From an uncultured Clostridia bacterium (lineage in GTDB: Bacteria > Bacillota > Clostridia > TANB77 > CAG-508): DNA of 18,473 nucleotides. Under the pieces are notes generated by a model. The model worked only from the letters and a program-made list of their open reading frames with translations, ran no database searches and had not been told where the DNA came from. The position numbers and the translations under genes are program-made. Below, one piece after another: positions 5,680 to 13,608 of the stretch. Each line of letters starts with the position of its first letter. Within the stretch, counting starts at the first letter, position 1. The stretch is taken from the NCBI GenBank assembly GCA_934149115.1, contig CAKPDW010000025.1:1-18473 (forward strand), given 5' to 3'.

Positions 5680-6639
5680 ATGAAAGTTGAACCATTATTT
5701 TTAAAACCAACTTTTAAGGATTACATTTGGGGTGGAAAAAAACTAAAAGATATATTTAATAAGGATGTCGAAAATACTGAATGTACTGCTGAAAGTTGGG
5801 AAGTTTCTACTAATAAAAATGGGGAGTCTGTTATAAGAAATGGAGAGTATGAAGAAAAAACTTTAACAGAGTTATACAATGATATAAAATTGAGAAATGA
5901 AATTTTTGGAACTAGATGTGAAAATATGAAGGAGTTTCCTTTGTTAATCAAGTTTATAGATGCTAGTAAAAGTTTATCAGTACAGGTACATCCAGATGAT
6001 GAATATGCCAAAAAAGTTGAAAATGCAAATGGAAAAACAGAAATGTGGTATATATTAGATTGTGAACCAGGTGCTCAAATTATTTGTGGAATGAAGAAAG
6101 GGATTACTAAAGAAGAATTAAAAAAATGTATAAAATTAAATAAAGTTGAAAATTGTTTAAATTATATTGATGTAAAAAAAGGAGATGCTATTTATATACC
6201 ATCTGGTACAATTCATGCATTGCTTGGTAAAACTTTAGTTGCAGAAGTACAACAAAATAGTGATATTACATATAGAGTATATGATTGGGGGAGAGTTGGT
6301 AAAGATGGCAAACCAAGAGAATTACATGTTGATAAGGCGTTAGACGTTATTGAAACTGATAAAGAGCCTCAAATAAAAAATATTGGAACAGATTTATTGA
6401 AAATTAGTGTAGTAAATTCTAAATATTTTTGTGTTGATAAAATCAATGTAAATAATAGTTTTGAAGAAATTTTGTCTAAGGAATCTTTTAAAGCTTTTAA
6501 TGTAATAGATGGAGTTGGTAAATTAAAAGTAAATGAAATGGAATACGAAATAAAAAAAGGTGATAGTTTTATAATTCCTGCATGTGTTGAGAGAGTCGAA
6601 TTCCAAGGAAAATTAGAGCTATTGGAATCATACATATAG
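5680..6639 (+). CDS. manA: Mannose-6-phosphate isomerase, class I (type I PMI)
   Basis: The protein has 319 residues, the usual length for the short bacterial enzymes. It interconverts fructose 6-phosphate and mannose 6-phosphate, feeding mannose into glycolysis or GDP-mannose synthesis. It opens with the family signature L-K-P-T-F-K-D-Y-I-W-G-G. Zinc ligands are visible: Q102 and H104 in V-Q-V-H-P-D-D, E121 in K-T-E-M-W-Y, and H179 in S-G-T-I-H-A-L. R-V-Y-D-W-G-R follows as expected. AGGAGG precedes the ATG. It sits between a hydrolase and a membrane glycosyltransferase, with gaps of 17 and 10 bases, which suggests mannose may supply a lipid-linked donor for that transferase; this is inference from order only. 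Confidence 0.95.
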   Translation: MKVEPLFLKPTFKDYIWGGKKLKDIFNKDVENTECTAESWEVSTNKNGESVIRNGEYEEKTLTELYNDIKLRNEIFGTRCENMKEFPLLIKFIDASKSLSVQVHPDDEYAKKVENANGKTEMWYILDCEPGAQIICGMKKGITKEELKKCIKLNKVENCLNYIDVKKGDAIYIPSGTIHALLGKTLVAEVQQNSDITYRVYDWGRVGKDGKPRELHVDKALDVIETDKEPQIKNIGTDLLKISVVNSKYFCVDKINVNNSFEEILSKESFKAFNVIDGVGKLKVNEMEYEIKKGDSFIIPACVERVEFQGKLELLESYI

Positions 6640-6649
6640 GAGGAATATT

Positions 6650-8278
6650 GTGGAGATATGTGTTTGCGTATTTTTTTGTTTTTTACTTCCAATGTTTATT
6701 TTGGTAAAACCAATTAAAAAGTGTGTAAAAGATAAAAAAAGTTTATTTAAAGATTATAGAGAGGAAATTATACTATATTTTATTTTTGTTATTGGTTCAT
6801 TAGTAAGATTAATTTCAATAGGAAAATTTCCAAATGCATTAAATGTTGATGAGGCATCAAGTGGTTATGATGCATTTTCATTAATGAAGTGGGGAATGGA
6901 TAGAGGTGGAAATTCATATCCAGTTTATTTGTATGCATGGGGAAGTGGTCAAAGTGTATTATATTCATATTTGACTATTCCTATTATTGCTATTACAGGA
7001 CTTACAGAGTATGGTATTAGATTACCAATGGCAATTACAGGAGTTATTTCATTATATGTATTTTATTATTTGGTAAAAAATATTTTTGATAATAAAAAAT
7101 TTGGAATGATTGCTCTTGCTTTTTTTGCAATTTGTCCATGGCATATAATGAAAAGTAGATGGGGAATGGAATGTAATATATTTCCTGATTTGATTTTACT
7201 TGCAACTTTATTATTAGTTTTAGGTTTGAAAAAGGAAAAGACATTATTACAAGTTCTTTCATTTGTGTTTTTGGCTATCTCAAGCTATTCATATGGTACA
7301 AGTTATTTATTTTTACCTGTGTTTGTACTAGGCACATTAGGATATTTAATTTACAAAAAAGAATTAACTATAAGAAAATCTATAATTTATTTATTAGTTA
7401 TGTTTATTCTTTGTATTCCAATAGTAATATATATATTTATTAATACATTTGGATTAGAGCAAATTACAGTTGGAAAAATTACTATTCCTAAATTGTTGGT
7501 TAATAGATATGATGAAGTTTCTACAGTTTTTTCAGGAAATATTTTAGAAAATTGCATAAATAATTTATTAGAAACTTTAAAAATTTTAATCCTTCAAAAT
7601 GACAAATTAGAATGGAATGCAATTCCACAGTATGGATTGTTTTATTTAATTAGTATTGTATTTTTTATTATAGGAATACGTGCATGTATTAAAAAATATA
7701 AGGAAAATAGTTTTAATCAAATAATGAATATTTGGATGATTTCAGCTATTGTATTATGTGCTTTTTGTGAAGCTAATATTAATAGAATCAATATTATTAT
7801 GATTCCATGTATTTATTACATTGTAGTAGGATTATATGAATTTTTGGAAAAATATAGACAATTATCTATTTGTGTTATTGTAATATATATGGTTTTATTT
7901 GTTGAATTTATGTATTCTTATGTGAATAAGGATTATAATAATTATTATACATTTACTTCAGGTGTTGAAGATGTTGTAGATTATTGTAAAACTCTTGATG
8001 TTGATAATATTTACTGTAAGTATTCATTTAAAGAACCTTTCATTTATTTCATGTTTTATGGACAAGAGGATGTTAATGAATATTTAGATACAGTTGAATA
8101 TTTTGAAGAAGGTCGAACTTTTGAGAATATAAGAGCATTTGGAAAGTATAAATTTTATTTACCTCAAGAAATTGAAAAAAATAGTGTAATTATTGTTCCA
8201 AAAAATACAGAAATCAAGTATAATGGTGAAAGTGTTAAAAAGGTAAATATTAACCAATTTGATATATATGAATTTTAA
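6650..8278 (+). CDS. Multi-pass GT-C glycosyltransferase (family 39 / ArnT-PMT-like)
   Basis: The protein has 542 residues starting at GTG 6650, 5 bases after AGGAGG; no nearby in-frame ATG has a site. There are about ten or more hydrophobic helices through residue 425, then a soluble tail. After the second helix comes F-P-N-A-L-N-V-D-E-A-S-S-G-Y-D-A, the D-E motif of GT-C enzymes, followed by G-I-R-L-P and a C-P-W-H-I-M-K-S-R-W-G loop. Both patterns are typical of dolichyl- or undecaprenyl-phosphate-sugar dependent transferases. It should move a sugar from a polyprenyl-phosphate donor to an acceptor on the outer face of the membrane. The sugar and acceptor are not readable; the neighbour manA makes mannose a reasonable guess. 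Confidence 0.82.
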   Translation: MEICVCVFFCFLLPMFILVKPIKKCVKDKKSLFKDYREEIILYFIFVIGSLVRLISIGKFPNALNVDEASSGYDAFSLMKWGMDRGGNSYPVYLYAWGSGQSVLYSYLTIPIIAITGLTEYGIRLPMAITGVISLYVFYYLVKNIFDNKKFGMIALAFFAICPWHIMKSRWGMECNIFPDLILLATLLLVLGLKKEKTLLQVLSFVFLAISSYSYGTSYLFLPVFVLGTLGYLIYKKELTIRKSIIYLLVMFILCIPIVIYIFINTFGLEQITVGKITIPKLLVNRYDEVSTVFSGNILENCINNLLETLKILILQNDKLEWNAIPQYGLFYLISIVFFIIGIRACIKKYKENSFNQIMNIWMISAIVLCAFCEANINRINIIMIPCIYYIVVGLYEFLEKYRQLSICVIVIYMVLFVEFMYSYVNKDYNNYYTFTSGVEDVVDYCKTLDVDNIYCKYSFKEPFIYFMFYGQEDVNEYLDTVEYFEEGRTFENIRAFGKYKFYLPQEIEKNSVIIVPKNTEIKYNGESVKKVNINQFDIYEF

Positions 8279-8297
8279 TTTTAGGAAGGAATAAAAG

Positions 8298-10982
8298 ATG
8301 TCTAAATTAATTGTTGTTGATGGAAATAGTATTGTAAATAGAGCTTTTTATGGAATTATGGGAAGTAAAATGCTTCAAACTGCTGATGGAACATATACTA
8401 ATGCTGTATATGGCTTTTTGGCTATTTTGTTTAAAGAATTAGATGAGGTGAAACCTGATTATATAGCTGTTGCTTTTGATTTAAAAGCTCCTACTGCTAG
8501 ACATAAAATGTATGATGGTTATAAAGCAAATAGAAAGGGAATGCCTGAAGAACTTGCTAGTCAAATGCCTATATTAAAAGATGTTTTAAGAGCAATGAAT
8601 ATTACTATAATTGAAAAAGAAGGATATGAAGCTGATGATGTTTTGGGAACATTATCATGTATAGGAGAGAAATCTGGTTTGGAAGTTGTATTGCTTACAG
8701 GTGATAGAGATTCTTTTCAACTTGCTACAGATAAAGTTTCTATATATATTCCAAGAACTAAGGGTGGAAAAACTGAAACGGAAATTTTTAATAGAGATAA
8801 AGTATTAGAAGTGTATGGCGTTGAACCTAAGCAAATGATTGAGGTTAAAGGATTACAAGGTGATACATCTGATAATATTCCTGGTGTTCCTGGAATAGGA
8901 GAGAAAACTGCATTATCTCTTGTAAAAAAATATGGGACAATTGATCATTTGTATGAGTGTGTTGAAAGTAATACAGATGATTTGAAAGGAAAGCAGAGAG
9001 AAAAAATTGTTGATAATAAAGATTTAGCTATGCTTTCTAGAACATTGGGAACAATAAATTTAGAAACTCCAATTGATCAATCTATTGATGACTTGAAAAT
9101 GAAAGAATGGAATAAAGCTGAAGTTTATAAAATGTTTAAAGAATTAAAGTTTAATAGATATATTGATAGATTTAATTTGCAGGAGAGTGCATCTGAAAAT
9201 AGTACTAATGAAAAGACTGCAACTATGGATTTTGAAAAAGAGATAATAAATGAAGAAAAATTTATTGAATTAAAGAAAAAGATTATTGATGATAACGTAT
9301 GCTATTTTTATGTTGAAACAATTGAAGACCAAAATTCAATTATTAAAAAGAAAATAAAATCTATTAGTATTTACAGAAAAGATGAAAATAAGGTATATGA
9401 TTATAAGATTTCTAATATTCATGAATTAGGGGATATTTTTGAAGATGAAAAAGTATTAAAATGTAGTTATGATTTGAAAGATATTTATATTTTGTGTGAA
9501 GAAGCGGGATTAGAACCTAAAAATTTTATGTTTGATATTAGGATTGCTGGATATTTGCTTAACTCAACAACAAATCAATATTCGATATCTGATTTGATGA
9601 ATGAATATTTAGAAATAGATATTAATGTTGATGATATTAAGCAAGAACAGTTAAATTTATTTGATGTTCAAGAAGAAAAAGAAAATGAGCAAATTGCTGT
9701 ATATGCATATTCTGTTGGAAAATTACATGATGTTTTGGAGAAAGATTTAAAAGAAAATAATATGTATGATTTGTTTAATAATATAGAAATGCCAGTGTTA
9801 GAAGTATTAGCAGATATGCAATTTAGAGGAATGTATGTAGATAAAGATGAATTGATTGCATATGGTGATGAACTAAAAAAGAAATTAGATGAATTAACAA
9901 ATAAAATTCATGAATTGGCTGGTGAAGAATTTAATATAAATTCTACAAAACAGCTTGGGGAAATTTTATTTGAAAAATTGAAATTACCTGTTATAAAGAA
10001 AACAAAAAATGGTTATTCAACAGATGTAGATACTTTAGAAAAGTTACAATGTGAGCATGAAATAATTGGTTATATATTGGAGTATCGACAATTAGCAAAA
10101 TTGAATTCTACTTATATTGAAGGAATGATACCATATATTAATAAAAATACTGGAAGAATTCATTCTTATTTCCATCAAACTGTTACTGCAACTGGTAGAA
10201 TAAGTAGTACTGAACCTAATTTGCAGAATATTCCTACAAGAATTGAGATTGGAAAGAAACTAAGAAAGGTTTTTAAACCATCAGAGAATAAAATATTTTT
10301 AGATGCTGACTATTCTCAGATAGAACTTCGTGTATTGGCTCATGTTTCTAAAGATGAAACTATGGTTGATAATTTTATTCATGATGAAGATATTCATGCT
10401 CAAGCTGCTTCTAGAGTTTTTGGTGTACCATTAGATGAAGTAACAAAAGAGTTGAGAAGTAAGGCTAAGGCTGTTAATTTTGGAATTGTTTATGGTATTA
10501 GTGATTTCGGTTTAGCTGGACAAATTCATTCTTCTAGAAAGCAGGCTAAACAATATATTGAGCAGTATTTAGAGAAATATAATGGAATTAAAACATTTAT
10601 GGATGAGGTAATTGAGGAAGCAAAGGAAAAAGGATATATTGAAACTATGTATAAAAGAAGAAGATATATCCCTGAGTTAAAATCTAAAAGTTATATGGTT
10701 AGAAAGTTTGGAGAAAGAGTTGCAATGAATACTCCAATTCAAGGTACAGCTGCAGATATTATGAAAATAGCTATGATAAATGTTTTTGGAGAGTTAAAAA
10801 ATAAAAAGTTAAATTCAAAAATAATACTTCAAGTACATGATGAATTATTAATTGAAACAGATATAAAAGAAAAAGAGGAAGTTAGAAAAATTTTGGTAGA
10901 TAATATGGAAAATGCTGCAAAATTATTAGTTCCACTTAAAGTTGAAGTAGCTGAAGGCGAAAATTGGTATGATGCCAAATAA
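8298..10982 (+). CDS. polA: DNA polymerase I, proofreading site decayed
   Basis: The protein has 894 residues in the standard three domains. Residues 1-290 are the 5' nuclease (opening L-I-V-V-D-G-N, with E-A-D-D-V-L and D-T-S-D-N-I-P-G-V-P-G-I-G intact). Residues 310-490 are the 3'-5' exonuclease fold. Residues 500-894 are the polymerase. Motif A is D-A-D671-Y-S-Q-I-E-L-R, motif B R-S-K-A-K-A-V-N-F-G-I-V-Y-G, and motif C V-H847-D-E849. The exonuclease has lost key carboxylates: Exo I reads F-Y338-V-E-T where D-x-E is needed, and Exo III reads Y469-A-Y-S-V473 where the last residue should be Asp. It should therefore not proofread, as in Bacillus PolI. It acts in Okazaki fragment processing and repair. 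AGGAAGGA precedes the ATG; the next gene follows after 16 bases. Confidence 0.97.
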   Translation: MSKLIVVDGNSIVNRAFYGIMGSKMLQTADGTYTNAVYGFLAILFKELDEVKPDYIAVAFDLKAPTARHKMYDGYKANRKGMPEELASQMPILKDVLRAMNITIIEKEGYEADDVLGTLSCIGEKSGLEVVLLTGDRDSFQLATDKVSIYIPRTKGGKTETEIFNRDKVLEVYGVEPKQMIEVKGLQGDTSDNIPGVPGIGEKTALSLVKKYGTIDHLYECVESNTDDLKGKQREKIVDNKDLAMLSRTLGTINLETPIDQSIDDLKMKEWNKAEVYKMFKELKFNRYIDRFNLQESASENSTNEKTATMDFEKEIINEEKFIELKKKIIDDNVCYFYVETIEDQNSIIKKKIKSISIYRKDENKVYDYKISNIHELGDIFEDEKVLKCSYDLKDIYILCEEAGLEPKNFMFDIRIAGYLLNSTTNQYSISDLMNEYLEIDINVDDIKQEQLNLFDVQEEKENEQIAVYAYSVGKLHDVLEKDLKENNMYDLFNNIEMPVLEVLADMQFRGMYVDKDELIAYGDELKKKLDELTNKIHELAGEEFNINSTKQLGEILFEKLKLPVIKKTKNGYSTDVDTLEKLQCEHEIIGYILEYRQLAKLNSTYIEGMIPYINKNTGRIHSYFHQTVTATGRISSTEPNLQNIPTRIEIGKKLRKVFKPSENKIFLDADYSQIELRVLAHVSKDETMVDNFIHDEDIHAQAASRVFGVPLDEVTKELRSKAKAVNFGIVYGISDFGLAGQIHSSRKQAKQYIEQYLEKYNGIKTFMDEVIEEAKEKGYIETMYKRRRYIPELKSKSYMVRKFGERVAMNTPIQGTAADIMKIAMINVFGELKNKKLNSKIILQVHDELLIETDIKEKEEVRKILVDNMENAAKLLVPLKVEVAEGENWYDAK

Positions 10983-10998
10983 AAAGGAAGGCTGATAA

Positions 10999-11544
10999 AT
11001 GAAAATAAAGATTTGGACTGTTATAATTGTTATTTGTTTATTGTTGGTTTCAATAAATGTATTTAAGAATAAAATATTGATAAAATGTTATCCTGATAAA
11101 TATTCTGACTATGTTGAAAAATATTCAGAAAAATATGGTGTGGATAAGAATCTGGTTTACGCTGTTATAAAACAGGAAAGTAATTTTGAAGAGGAAGCAA
11201 ACTCTAGACGAGGTGCTAAAGGCCTTATGCAGATTATGAATGATACTGCAAATGAAATTGCTGAAGAACTTGGATTTAGTGGTATGAATTTGTATAATCC
11301 TGAAACAAATATAAATATTGGGACAAAGTATTTGGCTGATTTAATGGAAAAATATAATAATATGAAAATGGCAATAGCTGCGTATAATGCTGGATTTGGT
11401 AATGTGGATAAATGGATTGCACAAGGTATTATAAAAAAAGATGGTTCAAATTTGGAAAATATTCCATATAAAGAAACAGAAGTTTATTTAAGAAAAGTCA
11501 TGAAGAATTATGAGATGTACAATAAATTGTATGGAAGGGTGTAG
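10999..11544 (+). CDS. Membrane-anchored lytic transglycosylase (SLT domain)
   Basis: The protein has 181 residues. An uncleaved-looking signal anchor at about 3-22 is followed by a soluble-lytic-transglycosylase (Slt70-type) domain: A-V-I-K-Q-E60-S-N-F with the catalytic Glu, G-A-K-G-L-M-Q-I-M, N-I-N-I-G-T-K-Y-L, and A-I-A-A-Y-N-A-G. It cleaves peptidoglycan between MurNAc and GlcNAc, forming 1,6-anhydro ends, outside the membrane. It is the last gene of the 4709-11544 run. In several clostridia polA and an SLT gene flank coaE; here no coaE lies between them. AAGGAAGG precedes the ATG. Confidence 0.92.
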   Translation: MKIKIWTVIIVICLLLVSINVFKNKILIKCYPDKYSDYVEKYSEKYGVDKNLVYAVIKQESNFEEEANSRRGAKGLMQIMNDTANEIAEELGFSGMNLYNPETNINIGTKYLADLMEKYNNMKMAIAAYNAGFGNVDKWIAQGIIKKDGSNLENIPYKETEVYLRKVMKNYEMYNKLYGRV

Positions 11545-11563
11545 AATTTTCATAAAATAATTT

Positions 11564-11596
11564 AAGAAATGCTTTTAAAAAGTATTTCTTTTTTTT
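11564..11596 (+). terminator. Rho-independent terminator after the polA-SLT run
   Basis: AAGAAAT (11564-11570) pairs with ATTTCTT (11584-11590), and the stem extends inward through GCTTTT/AAAAGT with one wobble. A T-run continues to 11596. It ends the operon that begins at 4709. Confidence 0.8.
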
Positions 11597-11604
11597 ACAC
11601 ATTA

Positions 11605-11613
11605 TGATAAAAT
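11605..11613 (+). promoter_or_regulatory. Possible extended -10 promoter for the zinc-ribbon and tyrS pair
   Basis: TGATAAAAT directly follows the terminator. TTTACA at 11594 is too close to serve as its -35, and TTTCTT at 11585 has the right spacing but is a poor match. Some promoter is needed here, because the next genes follow a strong terminator. Confidence 0.4.
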
Positions 11614-11629
11614 GTGACAGAAAATACTT

Positions 11630-11649
11630 GAAGTTAATTTATTGACTTC
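11630..11649. repeat. Hairpin in the leader of the zinc-ribbon gene
   Basis: GAAGTTAA, loop TTTA and TTGACTTC pair with one wobble, a few bases before the ribosome binding site GAAAGGA at 11654-11660. It could modulate translation, but it is too small to be a T-box leader. Confidence 0.4.
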
Positions 11650-11669
11650 CTATGAAAGGAATGATTTAT

Positions 11670-11918
11670 ATGGAATTTAAAAAATGCCCTCGTTGTGGAA
11701 ACTTTTTTCATTCAGATATGGATGTTTGTCAAGCATGTAAAACAAATGAAAATTTGGATATACAAAAATTGAAAAATTTTTTTGAACAAAATAATTGTAC
11801 AAATGGAATGACAGTACAAGAGATTTCTGTTGAAACAGGAATTAATTCACGAAACTTAAATAGATTTTTACTTAATGATGAATTTTCTGGATATGTTAAT
11901 AAGAGAATTTCAAAATAA
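11670..11918 (+). CDS. Small zinc-ribbon plus helix-turn-helix protein (YvyF-like, TIGR03826)
   Basis: The protein has 82 residues from ATG 11670, 9 bases after GAAAGGA; the earlier ATGs at 11652 and 11661 overlap that site. It opens with C-P-R-C-G-N-F-F, and a second pair V-C-Q-A-C completes a four-Cys zinc ribbon within residues 6-23. Then comes a linker helix and M-T-V-Q-E-I-S-V-E-T-G-I-N-S-R-N-L-N-R-F-L, a winged or simple helix-turn-helix. The layout resembles YvyF, found in flagellar operons of Bacilli, but no flagellar gene is here. It lies 26 bases before tyrS and is probably cotranscribed. A DNA- or RNA-binding role is likely; the target is unknown. Confidence 0.72.
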   Translation: MEFKKCPRCGNFFHSDMDVCQACKTNENLDIQKLKNFFEQNNCTNGMTVQEISVETGINSRNLNRFLLNDEFSGYVNKRISK

Positions 11919-11944
11919 TTTATAATTGGGAGGATAATTTACAG

Positions 11945-13156
11945 ATGCAAAATGTTTTTGATACATTAGAGAGGAGAGGTTATGTTGAGCAATTAACTCA
12001 TCCTGAAGAAATAAAAAAGTTGTTTGAAAAGGAATGTGTACCATTTTATATTGGTATAGATCCAACTGCAGATAGCTTGCATGTAGGTCATTTTATTTCT
12101 TTAATGGTTGCTTCTCATATGCAAAAAGCTGGACATAAACCAATAATATTAATGGGTGGAGGAACTGCGATTATAGGTGATCCATCTGGAAAAACTGATA
12201 TGAGAAAAATGCTTACAGTTGAAGATATAGATAATAATGTTGCTCAAATTAAAAAACAAATCGAAAAATTTTTAAGTTTTGAAGGACCAAACTCTGCTAT
12301 TATTGTTAATAATGGTGATTGGCTTAGAGATTTGAATTATATTAATTTTATGAGAGAAATAGGAGTTCATTTTTCTGTAAATAGAATGTTAGCTGCGGAG
12401 TGTTATAAGAACAGATTAGAAACAGGATTAACTTTCTTTGAACTTGGATATATGTTAATGCAATCTTATGACTTTTTATATTTGCATGATAATTATGGTT
12501 GTAAACTTGAAATGGGTGGAAATGATCAATGGTCAAATATAATTGGTGGAGTTGAATTAATTAGAAAAATTGGTGCTGAAGATGCTTATGGATTTACTTT
12601 TAAACTTCTTACAACTAAAGAAGGTAAAAAGATGGGAAAAACAGAAAAAGGTGCTTTATGGTTAAATCCTGAAAAAACATCTCCATATGAATTTTATCAA
12701 TATTGGAGAAATGTTGCTGATGATGATATAGAAAATGTTATGAAATTATTGACTTTTATAGATGTTGATGAAATTGAAGAAATGACTAAATATAAAGATG
12801 AAAGAATTAATGAAGCTAAAAGAAAAGCAGCTTTTGAAATTACAAAACTTGTTCATGGTGAAGAAGCAGCAATAAAAGCTGAAGAAGCAACAAAAGCTAT
12901 GTTTGAAGGAAAAGGAAATGTAGAAGCAATGGAATCAACTAAAGTTGATGTTGGTTGTACAATTACTGAAGCTATTGTTAATACAGGAATTGCACCATCT
13001 AAAGGACAAGCTAAAACTTTGATTTCACAAGGAGCAATTAGCTTAAATGAGATAAAAATTGATGATATATCTTATACTTTAAAAGAAGAAGATTTTAAGG
13101 ATGGGTATGCAATTTTGAAAAAAGGAAAAAAGATTTATCATAAGTTGGTAAAATAA
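11945..13156 (+). CDS. tyrS: Tyrosyl-tRNA synthetase
   Basis: The protein has 403 residues and charges tRNA-Tyr with tyrosine. It is a class Ic enzyme: the HIGH motif reads H46-V-G-H49 in D-S-L-H-V-G-H-F, the tyrosine-pocket segment is G-G-N-D-Q-W-S-N-I, and the KMSKS loop reads K229-M-G-K-T233, an accepted variant. The C-terminal S4 RNA-binding domain is visible at about 335-403 (A-P-S-K-G-Q-A-K-T-L-I-S-Q-G-A-I-S-L-N). GGGAGGA sits 10 bases before the ATG. Firmicute tyrS genes are often controlled by a T-box leader. None fits here: only 26 bases separate it from the previous gene and about 70 lie between that gene and the terminator. It ends at a strong terminator. Confidence 0.97.
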   Translation: MQNVFDTLERRGYVEQLTHPEEIKKLFEKECVPFYIGIDPTADSLHVGHFISLMVASHMQKAGHKPIILMGGGTAIIGDPSGKTDMRKMLTVEDIDNNVAQIKKQIEKFLSFEGPNSAIIVNNGDWLRDLNYINFMREIGVHFSVNRMLAAECYKNRLETGLTFFELGYMLMQSYDFLYLHDNYGCKLEMGGNDQWSNIIGGVELIRKIGAEDAYGFTFKLLTTKEGKKMGKTEKGALWLNPEKTSPYEFYQYWRNVADDDIENVMKLLTFIDVDEIEEMTKYKDERINEAKRKAAFEITKLVHGEEAAIKAEEATKAMFEGKGNVEAMESTKVDVGCTITEAIVNTGIAPSKGQAKTLISQGAISLNEIKIDDISYTLKEEDFKDGYAILKKGKKIYHKLVK

Positions 13157-13182
13157 ATGTGAAAATAACTTGGATAATGAAA

Positions 13183-13226
13183 CTCAAAAGAGAGATCCTT
13201 AGATCTCCCCTTTGAGCATTTTTTTT
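13183..13226 (+). terminator. Strong terminator for tyrS, overlapping the convergent gene's end
   Basis: CTCAAAAGAGAGATC pairs with GATCTCCCCTTTGAG across a 4-base loop, with a few imperfect pairs, and a T-rich run to 13226 follows on the plus strand. On the minus strand the same stem carries the last codons of the small HTH gene, and a weaker T stretch follows it there, so it may stop both transcripts. Confidence 0.88.
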
Positions 13227-13444
13227 AATCTGTAACGACGTTGCTGAATAGCTTTTACAGAATGCTGAATTTTTTTAGAAAGTTCTGTGTCTGTGATAGA
13301 GTGTTTTAAAACCATTTCGTCATGTTCATATGTCCAAGGTGAAGGTTCATAAATGCTAGTTTTTGCATAATACCGCCTTTTTTGAGCATTACACGTTTTT
13401 CTAAATCGTTCCATATCTGTGTAGCTATTTTTTCTGTTTGCCAT
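13199..13444 (-). CDS. Small SANT/Myb-like helix-turn-helix protein
   Basis: The protein has 81 residues on the minus strand, with AAGGAG 10 bases before its ATG. The C-terminal half reads S-I-T-D-T-E-L-S-K-K-I, then H-S-V-K-A-I-Q-Q-R-R-Y-R-L-K, the pattern of a SANT/Myb-like DNA-binding helix-turn-helix seen in small phage and clostridial proteins. The N-terminal half is very basic (E-R-F-R-K-T-C-N-A-Q-K-R-R-Y-Y) with an S-P-W-T-Y-E-H-D-E turn before the HTH. It is the only clear minus-strand gene in the window and is convergent with tyrS. A dyad-symmetric sequence overlaps its predicted transcription start, which fits self-control. The biological role is unknown. Confidence 0.75.
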   Translation of the reverse strand: MANRKNSYTDMERFRKTCNAQKRRYYAKTSIYEPSPWTYEHDEMVLKHSITDTELSKKIQHSVKAIQQRRYRLKKMLKGEI

Positions 13445-13482
13445 GTGCAGTTCACTCCTTATACCAATTATTGATTAAAGGT

Positions 13483-13504
13483 TATTACAGTTACCATAGT
13501 AATA
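13483..13504. promoter_or_regulatory. Operator-like inverted repeat at the start of the minus-strand HTH gene
   Basis: TATTAC (13483-13488) and GTAATA (13499-13504) form a perfect dyad with 10 bases between, and outer arms GTTAT (13481-13485) and ATAAC (13507-13511) add symmetry. The dyad overlaps the predicted transcription start of the minus-strand gene and touches its -10. Confidence 0.5.
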
Positions 13505-13512
13505 GTATAACA
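13504..13512 (-). promoter_or_regulatory. Extended -10 promoter for the minus-strand HTH gene
   Basis: Read on the minus strand, TGTTATACT is an extended -10 (TG-N-TATACT). The -35 region is only T-rich. It would start transcription near 13497, about 53 bases before the ATG. Confidence 0.5.
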
Positions 13513-13547
13513 TATTTTTTGTAAAAAAAATAAAATTTAGTTCGATA

Positions 13548-13576
13548 TTTACAAAAATTATATAAAAATATATAAT
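13548..13576 (+). promoter_or_regulatory. Sigma-A promoter for the 13609-18229 operon
   Basis: TTTACA (13548-13553), a 17-base spacer and a perfect TATAAT (13571-13576) give a near-consensus promoter 32 bases before the ATG at 13609. It is the only clear promoter for the five genes that follow with almost no gaps. Confidence 0.8.
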
Positions 13577-13608
13577 TAATCTGATAAAAATTTTAACGAG
13601 GTTTAAAT

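Noticed and set aside
11594..11613. TTTACA with TAAAAT as a normal -35/-10 pair
   Set aside because: The spacer is only 8 bases, far below the 16-18 needed.
11597..11669. T-box leader for the tyrS transcript
   Set aside because: The space is too short, and no specifier stem, antiterminator or conserved T-box bulge is seen.
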